5,283 nt of DNA, from positions 1,791-7,073 of the forward strand of contig PLSJ01000170.1 in assembly GCA_003165115.1 (NCBI GenBank), given 5' to 3'. Of the stretch, positions 1 to 5,283 are shown one piece after another. The number at the start of each line of letters is the position of its first letter. Within the stretch, counting starts at the first letter, position 1. The translations under genes were made by a program, and so were the position numbers. This DNA comes from Syntrophaceae bacterium (lineage in GTDB: Bacteria > Desulfobacterota > Syntrophorhabdia > Syntrophorhabdales > WCHB1-27). The notes beneath the pieces were generated by a model. It did not search any database and was not told the origin of the DNA. It worked only from the letters and a program-made list of their open reading frames with translations.

Positions 1-502
1 TCCTTATATCCACGGGCGGCTCGTCCTCGATGCCTTCCCCGGTCTTTTTGCCCTCGGTTGCCACGCCCGAGACGTGGTAGAAATCGTAGTCGTGGTATTT
101 GCCTGGTCCGCTTATGAGCAGGTCCTCCTTTTCGTAGACAAGACTGTGGCGCTTCCACTCGCCCATCTCGAAGTCTGGGGTAAGCTGGATCGCGTAGGTC
201 GGGCAGGCATCCTCGCAAAACCCACAGAAGATGCAGCGGGAAAAGTTGATGCGGAAAAACTCGGCATAGCGCCTTCCCGACGGTCCTTCCGCGGCTTGCA
301 TGGCTATGCAGTCTACGGGGCATGCCGCCGCGCACAGGTAGCACGCGACACACCGCTCCTTTCCTTCGGGGTCTCGGGTGAGGACGATGCGCCCTCTCCA
401 GCGCGCAGGCAGACGCGGCCTGACCTCCGGATAGAGCACCGTCCTGCGCGGAAAAAACGCGTGCAGGAAGACCTTCCAGAGTGTGAGTACGATGCTCCAC
501 AT
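1..502 (-). CDS. nuoI: NADH-quinone oxidoreductase subunit I (NuoI), 3' end beyond window
   Basis: NuoI is the 8Fe ferredoxin-like subunit of the peripheral arm. It carries [4Fe-4S] clusters N6a and N6b and relays electrons from NuoG towards N2 and the quinone. The visible 167 residues show both motifs: Cys51, Cys54, Cys57 and Cys61 ([12 protein letters not shown]), and Cys90, Cys93, Cys96 and Cys100 ([12 protein letters not shown]). In this fold each cluster uses three cysteines of one motif and the last of the other. [10 protein letters not shown] (81-90), [13 protein letters not shown] (106-118) and [16 protein letters not shown] (121-136) match E. coli NuoI closely from memory. The fragment ends at PVDIR, aligned with PIDVK near the E. 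coli C-terminus, so only a handful of residues should be missing. The ATG at 502 is the first possible start, because an in-frame TAG sits at 506-508. The N-terminus is therefore about nine residues shorter than in E. coli before the first cysteine. It begins 8 bases after the nuoH stop. Confidence 0.97.
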   Translation of the reverse strand, partial: MWSIVLTLWKVFLHAFFPRRTVLYPEVRPRLPARWRGRIVLTRDPEGKERCVACYLCAAACPVDCIAMQAAEGPSGRRYAEFFRINFSRCIFCGFCEDACPTYAIQLTPDFEMGEWKRHSLVYEKEDLLISGPGKYHDYDFYHVSGVATEGKKTGEGIEDEPPVDIR

Positions 503-507
503 AGGCT

Positions 508-512
508 ACCTC
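508..512 (-). promoter_or_regulatory. ribosome binding site of nuoI, overlapping nuoH stop
   Basis: The minus strand reads TGAGGTAGCCTATG here, so the GAGGT Shine-Dalgarno begins inside the TGA stop of nuoH and ends five bases before the nuoI ATG. The placement ties nuoI initiation to termination on nuoH. Confidence 0.75.
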
Positions 513-1467
513 ACGGAAAGAATGCGAGCATTACAGCTCCCGTCGCGAGCAGGTTCACGAGCGCCAGGGGCAGCAGCACCTTCCAGGCGAACGCCATAAG
601 CCGGTCATACCTCGGCCTCGGCAGCGCCGCCCGCATAAGGATGAACAGACAGATAAAGGCGAACGTCTTCAGGCCGAACCAGACGATGCCGGGAAGCACG
701 GGACCCCTCCAGCCGCCGAAGAAGAGGAGTGTGATAAAGGCCGAGATCAGCGCGACCCCCATGTACTCGCCCACGAAAAACATGCCGAACTTGAGTGAGG
801 AATATTCCGTGTGATATCCCGCCACAAGCTCGCTTTCGGCCTCGGGCAGGTCGAAAGGCAGGCGCCTTGTCTCCGCGACGCCCGCGATCAGGAAGGTGAC
901 GAAGCCTATGAACTGCGGGATAACGAACCAGACGCGGCTTTGGGCCTGCACGATAGCCGACAGGTCGTAGGAACCCGCGAGCATGACTACCCCCATGAGG
1001 GAAAGCCCCATGAAGACCTCGTAGCTGAGCATCTGGGCGACACCGCGCAGGCTCCCGAGGAGCGCATATTTGTTGCCCGACGACCAACCTGCCAGGGCCA
1101 CGCTGTAGACGCCCAGGGACGAGAAGGCGAGAAAGAAGAGGACGCCCATGTTGAGGTCGACCACCACGATATGGCGCGTGAACGGCACGATCGCGAAGGA
1201 CATGAGGGCGGTGACGATGATGATGGCAGGGGCGATGACGAATACGGGCTTGTCGGAAAAGGGCGGTATCCAATCCTCCTTGAAGAAGATCTTGATCATG
1301 TCGGCGAGCACCTGGGCCAGGCCGAAGGGACCCACCCGGTTGGGTCCGTAGCGGTCCTGCCACAGGCCGAGGAGCCTCCGTTCGAGCCATATGAGGCCGG
1401 CCGCGGTCGCCAGCACGGCGATAAGCACGGCGGCTATGATAACGAGGGGGACGAGGATCTGCTTCAT
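511..1467 (-). CDS. nuoH: NADH-quinone oxidoreductase subunit H (NuoH)
   Basis: NuoH is the membrane subunit that joins the peripheral arm to the proton-pumping arm. It forms much of the quinone cavity and the first proton path (the E-channel). The protein has 318 residues, close to E. coli NuoH (about 325). About eight hydrophobic segments are visible, roughly at residues 5-27, 76-96, 106-127, 150-165, 180-198, 228-251, 258-280 and 297-316. Family signatures are [19 protein letters not shown] (29-47), [13 protein letters not shown] (56-68), [13 protein letters not shown] (126-138), LSYE (147-150) and the acidic cytoplasmic loop with [16 protein letters not shown] (199-214) and GYHTEYSS (217-224), then [10 protein letters not shown] (282-291). 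An in-frame ATG 66 bases upstream would add a basic, arginine-rich leader lying in nuoG; the start at 1467 is preferred because MKQILVP leads straight into the first membrane helix, as in the family. The start overlaps the nuoG stop by four bases (ATGA). Confidence 0.98.
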   Translation of the reverse strand: MKQILVPLVIIAAVLIAVLATAAGLIWLERRLLGLWQDRYGPNRVGPFGLAQVLADMIKIFFKEDWIPPFSDKPVFVIAPAIIIVTALMSFAIVPFTRHIVVVDLNMGVLFFLAFSSLGVYSVALAGWSSGNKYALLGSLRGVAQMLSYEVFMGLSLMGVVMLAGSYDLSAIVQAQSRVWFVIPQFIGFVTFLIAGVAETRRLPFDLPEAESELVAGYHTEYSSLKFGMFFVGEYMGVALISAFITLLFFGGWRGPVLPGIVWFGLKTFAFICLFILMRAALPRPRYDRLMAFAWKVLLPLALVNLLATGAVMLAFFP

Positions 1468-4187
1468 GGGACCGCCTTTTCCACCCGCCCGAAGGCGCAC
1501 GCGGCGAGCACTGGCGCTCCGGGCACGCCGCAAGGGACTGCCGCGACGCCGGAGGCCAACTCGGAAACCGTCCTTGCGGAAAGCCTGTAGGACCGCCCGC
1601 CGACAGCGAGCAGGGCCGCGTCCCCGTCGATAAGGTCCGCCTCCGCCATGTCGTGCGGCGACATGGCGAGATAGGGCTTCGGTGCGCGCTCTGAGACCCC
1701 TGGGGTCAGCATGCTCAGCTCGTCGGACCCGAACACGTGGAAGAAAGGGACGACGAGCAGGAGGCCTGGTTCGGCCGAAAACGCCTCCGGTATGTCTTCA
1801 AAATAGGGCGTATCCTGCTTTTGGGCGGGTTCGATCAACCTTATTCCGGGGTCGCCGCCAATCATCGGGCCTCCGATTACGGCCTGGAACTTGTTGACGG
1901 ACTGGACGGAATTCCAGCCGGGCGCCCAGAAGCGGGGCGTCAGGGCCGAAGGCGGCCTCCCGCCGTACCCTTCCATGGAAAAGGTGAAGGGCGCGTCCGC
2001 GTCCTGCGGCGGCGGAGGTTCGTGGACGGTCTCGGCCGCATGCACCGCCGTCCTTCCACTGGAGCGCTGGTGCTCCCGGGCTATCTTCATGCCCGCCATC
2101 CGGAACGCCGCCCCAGGCGCGGCGTTGGCCACGGGTCCGAGCAGGGGATGAGCCCGTGCCATGGACGCGATGAGGGCGTCGAGGTTGTGCCAGGTCTGAG
2201 CTTCGGGATGGCCCTGCAGCGTCATGACATCCCTCAGCCATCGCCATGCGGGCCGGACCTTTCCGCCTGCCGGGAATACCTGAAAATAACGCTGTGCCCG
2301 CCCTTCGTTGTTGACGAACGTCCCGTCACTTTCCGCGAATGTCGCCGCGGGCAGCACCATGTCCGCCCCCAGGCCGGTCCGGTGAAACAGGTGGTCTATC
2401 GAGACCACGTGGAGGAAGGCGCGGAAGAAGTCGTCCGCTTCGTCGATCTCAAGCCGCCGGTAGAGGTCATTTTCGAGGACAATGGCCACATCCGCCCCGG
2501 CTTGCGCGTCCTCGTATGCCTCATCCAGTCCGCGAGCGGACAAAAGCCCCAGGCCGAGGCTGTTGCACTCCGGCATCACAAGACAGAGGGAGGCGTGCTT
2601 GCCTTTGGCGCATAACGCCCGCGCGATATTTGCCGCCGCCTTGAGCACGGCATCATCGCGGCAGCCCAGTCCTGAGACGACGAGCGGCCTTTCGGCCTGC
2701 TCCAGGGCGGAGGCGACCGCGCGTACGGCCGATGCGGCGTCTTCGGGCAGACCGTCGACGGGCGGGGCCGACCTGTCGATCTCGTGGGCTATGGCGAAGC
2801 CGATGCGGCCGATATCCGCGGGGGGCAGCGACAAGGAAGCGGTGGCGTGGGGGGCGAGGCCGGTCGCGCCCGTGGTGATGACGAACAGCGGGCTCGACTC
2901 ATGGCCTGCCGCCACCCTTACCGCCCTGTCATCCCAATAGCCGATCCCGGTCTTGCCCGCAACCTCCACCTGCTTTTGGCGCAAGCTCCGGAGCACCTGC
3001 AAGTGGAGCATGGGGGCCGTGTTCCCTATGTCCTCTCCCAGGACGAGCACGGCGTCGCAGGCCGCGACGTCACCCAAAGTGGGGATAAGGGCGGGGCTTT
3101 TCTTCATGATGTCCATGGCCAGCGTGACGAGGCGCTGCTCGGGGCCGGAAACGCCCGCATAGAACCTGTCCGGACCGACAAGCGTCAGAAGGGCGAAATT
3201 CGCTTCCAGCGACGCCCTTGGTGAACCGATGCCGATCACGTGATGGTGCGAGGCGAGCAGTTCACTAAGACGCATGACCGCGTCGTCTCCGCTCATAGGC
3301 TCAAGCCGGGCCTCCCTGCTGCCCCTTAACCGGGCCTCGCGGACCCTCCTGTCGCTGTTCACGAACTCATAGCCGTACCTGCCCCTGTCACAGAGGAAAT
3401 AGCCGTTTACCTCGCCGTTGTACCTGTTCCGTATCCTCCGGAGAGTCCCGTACCGCTCGCCCGGAATGGTGTTGCATCCAAGGCTGCAATGGAGGCAGAC
3501 GGACGGGGCCGTCCGCAGGTCCCACGGTCGTGTATAGTGTGTTGCGAAGGTCTTGTCGGTAAAGACGCCGGTGGGACAGACCTCGACGAGGTTGCCCGCG
3601 AAGGCGCTTTCCAGCGTGCCGTCCGTGGCGCGCCCGAAATACACGTGGTTGCCGGAGGCAAACACACCGAGGTCGTTTGCCCGCGCATAGTCGTTGTAGA
3701 ACCGCACGCACCGGTAACATGCGATACAGCGGTTCATCTCGTGGGCGACGAAAGGTCCGAGGTCCTGGCTCCGGTGCGTTCTTTTCCTGAAGCGGTACCT
3801 GCGATACGCGTGGCCCGTCATCACCGTCATATCCTGAAGGTGACACTCGCCTCCTTCGTCGCATACGGGGCAGTCGTGGGGGTGGTTGGTCATGAGCCAC
3901 TCGATCACACCGGCGCGGAACCGCCTCGCCTCGGGGTCGTCGATCGACAGGCGCATCCCGTCGTGCACGGGCGTCATGCAGGCCATCACGATGCTGCCCC
4001 GCGTGTCATGCTCGTCCTTGAACTGCTTTACGGCGCACTGCCTGCACGCGCCCACGGAATGCATGGCCGGGTGCCAGCAGAAGTAGGGGAGGTCGAAACC
4101 GAGGGTCAGGCAGGTGCGGAGCAGGTTCTCGCCCGCCTTCACTTCGTAGGGTTTGTTCTCTATGTAGATCGTTGCTTGTAGGGGCAT
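1464..4187 (-). CDS. nuoG: NADH-quinone oxidoreductase subunit G (NuoG), E. coli type
   Basis: NuoG is the largest subunit of the peripheral arm of complex I and carries electrons from NuoF towards NuoI. The 907 residues match the E. coli length (about 908). The N-terminal ferredoxin-like domain (about 1-80) has Cys37, Cys48, Cys51 and Cys70 for [2Fe-2S] N1b. His102, Cys106, Cys109 and Cys115 (HxxxCxxCx5C) bind N5, and Cys154, Cys157, Cys160 and Cys204 bind N4. Cys231, Cys234, Cys238 and Cys266 form the N7 site, present in only part of the family. From about 300 the chain follows the molybdopterin-oxidoreductase fold, including GIGSPRAS (319-326) and [17 protein letters not shown] (617-633), and ends with a dinucleotide-binding-like domain (about 810-895). 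In complex I this scaffold holds no molybdenum cofactor. The ATG at 4187 fits the E. coli N-terminus and has a good ribosome binding site. The stop overlaps the nuoH start as ATGA, so coupled translation is likely. No frameshift or lost ligand is seen. Confidence 0.98.
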   Translation of the reverse strand: MPLQATIYIENKPYEVKAGENLLRTCLTLGFDLPYFCWHPAMHSVGACRQCAVKQFKDEHDTRGSIVMACMTPVHDGMRLSIDDPEARRFRAGVIEWLMTNHPHDCPVCDEGGECHLQDMTVMTGHAYRRYRFRKRTHRSQDLGPFVAHEMNRCIACYRCVRFYNDYARANDLGVFASGNHVYFGRATDGTLESAFAGNLVEVCPTGVFTDKTFATHYTRPWDLRTAPSVCLHCSLGCNTIPGERYGTLRRIRNRYNGEVNGYFLCDRGRYGYEFVNSDRRVREARLRGSREARLEPMSGDDAVMRLSELLASHHHVIGIGSPRASLEANFALLTLVGPDRFYAGVSGPEQRLVTLAMDIMKKSPALIPTLGDVAACDAVLVLGEDIGNTAPMLHLQVLRSLRQKQVEVAGKTGIGYWDDRAVRVAAGHESSPLFVITTGATGLAPHATASLSLPPADIGRIGFAIAHEIDRSAPPVDGLPEDAASAVRAVASALEQAERPLVVSGLGCRDDAVLKAAANIARALCAKGKHASLCLVMPECNSLGLGLLSARGLDEAYEDAQAGADVAIVLENDLYRRLEIDEADDFFRAFLHVVSIDHLFHRTGLGADMVLPAATFAESDGTFVNNEGRAQRYFQVFPAGGKVRPAWRWLRDVMTLQGHPEAQTWHNLDALIASMARAHPLLGPVANAAPGAAFRMAGMKIAREHQRSSGRTAVHAAETVHEPPPPQDADAPFTFSMEGYGGRPPSALTPRFWAPGWNSVQSVNKFQAVIGGPMIGGDPGIRLIEPAQKQDTPYFEDIPEAFSAEPGLLLVVPFFHVFGSDELSMLTPGVSERAPKPYLAMSPHDMAEADLIDGDAALLAVGGRSYRLSARTVSELASGVAAVPCGVPGAPVLAACAFGRVEKAVP
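1472..1478 (-). promoter_or_regulatory. weak ribosome binding site of nuoH
   Basis: AAGGCGG precedes the nuoH ATG by four bases; its AAGG core is seven bases away. The match to Shine-Dalgarno is partial. Together with the ATGA stop-start overlap it suggests that nuoH translation depends at least partly on ribosomes finishing nuoG. The site lies inside the last codons of nuoG. Confidence 0.45.
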
Positions 4188-5283
4188 GCCTTTTCCTCTA
4201 TGTGGCGCTCGAACGCGCTCCTGAAGAACTTAAGCGCGCTTTGCAACGGCTCGACAGCGCCGGGCGCCAGGGCGCAGTACGTATGGTGCATCTTGAGGAG
4301 CCACGTATGCTCCTCCAGCACGTCCAGGTCTTCACGCCGCCCCCGGCCCTCTTCGATGTCGCTTAAGAGCCGGCTGATCCACGGCAGGCCGTCGCGGCAG
4401 GGCGTGCACCAGCCGCAGGATTCGCGGGCGAAAAACCGCTCCAGGTTATGGACCGCGCCCACGGGACAGGTCGTCTGGTCGAGGACTATCATGGTGCCCG
4501 TGCCGAGGCGGCTCCCCGCCTGCTTTTCCATGACGTCGAAGGCCATGGGGGTGTCGAAGTGCTCGGGCAGCACGAACTCCGTCGAGCCTCCGCCGGGGAT
4601 TACCGATGCCGCGGTGTAGCCTTCCTTCATGCCCCCCGCGTGTTCCTCTATAAGCTCCCGGATGGTCGTGCCCATGGGCAGCTCCCAGAAACCGGGCCTT
4701 TTCACTCTTCCGGCCACCGTGTATATCTTCGTGCCCCCGTCTTCCGTCAGGCTCAGGCGCTTGTACCAGTCTGTTCCATTCCTCACGATGTGGGGGACAT
4801 TCGCGAGGGTCTCCACGTTGTTGACGACCGTCGGCTTACCCCAGAGGCCGCATAACGCCGGAAAAGGCGGCTTCGCCCTCGGAATGGCGCGCTTCCCTTC
4901 CAGGGCGTTCAGCAGGGCGGTCTCCTCGCCGCAGATGTAGCGTCCCGCGCTCGTGTGGAGATGGATGTCGAGACCGAACCGCGACCCCGCGATTGCCCGG
5001 CCCAGGTACCCGGCCGCATATGCTTCGGCGAGGGCGGCGGCCAGGTTTGCGCCGGCCCGGCCGTACTCCCATCTCAGAAAAATATATGCCGTATCGGCCT
5101 CGATGGCATAGCTGCTTATGATCGCGCCCTCGATCAGTTGATGGGGGTTCCGTTCCATGAGCAGCCGGTCCTTGAAGGCCATCGGCTCCATCTCGTCCGC
5201 GTTCGCCACGAGGAACTTCGGGTGGGGGGCCTTATCCCCCAGGGGGACGAAGCTCCACTTCAGTCCCGTGGAGAAACCCGCCC
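4160..5283 (-). CDS. nuoF: NADH-quinone oxidoreductase subunit F (NuoF), 5' end beyond window
   Basis: NuoF is the entry point of complex I: it binds NADH and FMN in the cytoplasmic arm, takes a hydride from NADH and passes electrons to [4Fe-4S] cluster N3. The visible 373 residues begin inside the glycine-rich FMN loop (AGFSTGLKW), so about 64 N-terminal residues are missing judged against recalled E. coli NuoF. A GTG at 5209 lies inside conserved sequence and is not the start. Visible motifs are NADEMEP (fragment residues 27-33), the NADH-site segment GRYICGEET (113-121), the PPFPA and VNNVETL region (139-143 and 153-159), and ESCGWCTPCRDG, whose Cys289, Cys292 and Cys295 with Cys336 ligate N3. 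The glutamates equivalent to E. coli E95 and E183 are kept. Odd features are EPMAFKDR where EPGT(Y/F)KDR is usual, and Trp71 where E. coli has Gly134. The C-terminus is about ten residues shorter than in E. coli and overlaps nuoG by 28 bases. Identity is near certain. Confidence 0.98.
   Translation of the reverse strand, partial: AGFSTGLKWSFVPLGDKAPHPKFLVANADEMEPMAFKDRLLMERNPHQLIEGAIISSYAIEADTAYIFLRWEYGRAGANLAAALAEAYAAGYLGRAIAGSRFGLDIHLHTSAGRYICGEETALLNALEGKRAIPRAKPPFPALCGLWGKPTVVNNVETLANVPHIVRNGTDWYKRLSLTEDGGTKIYTVAGRVKRPGFWELPMGTTIRELIEEHAGGMKEGYTAASVIPGGGSTEFVLPEHFDTPMAFDVMEKQAGSRLGTGTMIVLDQTTCPVGAVHNLERFFARESCGWCTPCRDGLPWISRLLSDIEEGRGRREDLDVLEEHTWLLKMHHTYCALAPGAVEPLQSALKFFRSAFERHIEEKACPYKQRST
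4194..4199 (-). promoter_or_regulatory. ribosome binding site of nuoG
   Basis: AGAGGA on the minus strand lies six bases before the nuoG ATG, inside the 3' coding end of nuoF. It is a good Shine-Dalgarno match at good spacing, and it supports the ATG at 4187 as the nuoG start even though this gives a 28-base overlap with nuoF. Confidence 0.75.

Noticed and set aside
74..814. A 246-codon plus-strand frame opposite nuoI and nuoH
   Set aside because: It runs across two real genes on the other strand and shows no domain. It is a shadow of their codon use.
1465..1533. A longer nuoH beginning at the ATG at 1533
   Set aside because: The added 22 residues are mostly Arg, Ala and Ser, lie inside nuoG, and do not resemble NuoH N-termini. 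The ATG at 1467 leads directly into the first membrane helix and forms the usual ATGA overlap.
811..1590. A 259-codon plus-strand frame opposite nuoH and the end of nuoG
   Set aside because: The product is very rich in Asp, Glu, Gly and His because it mirrors the hydrophobic codons of NuoH. No ribosome binding site or known motif was seen, and the opposite strand is a clear membrane subunit.
1737..2615. A 292-codon open frame on the plus strand, antisense to nuoG
   Set aside because: It lies wholly inside the well-supported nuoG gene. Its product is low in complexity, rich in Arg, Gly, Pro and Val, with no recognisable domain. Long antisense frames are expected in GC-rich coding DNA.
3489..4181. 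A 230-codon plus-strand frame opposite the NuoG cluster-binding region
   Set aside because: The minus strand here encodes all the N1b, N5 and N4 ligands in the right order, so the plus-strand frame is a mirror artefact.
1464..4187. NuoG as a molybdenum-containing formate dehydrogenase or similar oxidoreductase
   Set aside because: The C-terminal two thirds has the molybdopterin fold, but the N-terminal cluster pattern, the length and the position between nuoF and nuoH fit complex I NuoG, where this domain is only structural.
5207..5209. GTG at 5209 as the nuoF start
   Set aside because: The frame stays open to the right edge and the upstream codons encode AGFSTGLKW, the conserved FMN loop of NuoF. 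The gene is cut by the window edge.
1..5283. A novel accessory or defence system
   Set aside because: The full window is accounted for by four core complex I genes with canonical order, intact frames and tight junctions. No leftover non-coding or foreign-looking sequence remains.

Overview
This window is the interior of a bacterial nuo operon, encoding respiratory complex I (proton-pumping NADH:quinone oxidoreductase). Everything reads on the minus strand, so transcription runs from the right edge to the left. In transcription order the genes are nuoF (5' end cut off by the right edge), nuoG (complete), nuoH (complete) and nuoI (3' end cut off by the left edge). The order F-G-H-I is the canonical one, so nuoE is expected just beyond the right edge and nuoJ just beyond the left edge. 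That expectation comes from the family, not from visible sequence.

The genes are packed with no free intergenic space. nuoF and nuoG overlap by 28 bases, nuoG and nuoH share an ATGA, and nuoH and nuoI are 8 bases apart with the nuoI ribosome binding site formed partly by the nuoH stop codon. I see no promoter, terminator, RNA gene, repeat, mobile element or CRISPR array. The plus strand holds only long antisense open frames, a by-product of GC-rich coding sequence.

The four products form the electron path from NADH to the membrane. NuoF binds FMN and NADH and carries cluster N3. NuoG carries N1b, N5, N4 and the side cluster N7 on a degenerate molybdopterin-oxidoreductase scaffold. NuoI carries N6a and N6b and passes electrons towards N2. 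NuoH is the membrane subunit at the base of the arm that helps form the quinone cavity and the first proton path. All cluster-ligand cysteines expected in the visible regions are present, and the frames are intact, so the genes look functional.

All four proteins resemble the Escherichia coli-type complex I by recalled sequence: long NuoG of about 907 residues with N7, short NuoI, and closely matching motifs. The DNA is GC-rich, yet AGG, AGA and ATA codons occur, which is unlike enteric bacteria. A GC-rich bacterium outside the Enterobacterales that carries the E. coli-type complex is plausible, for example in Desulfobacterota, Nitrospirota or a similar group, but the sequence does not settle the taxon. 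I found no undescribed system. The observations most worth a second look are unusual residues in the FMN/NADH pocket of NuoF.
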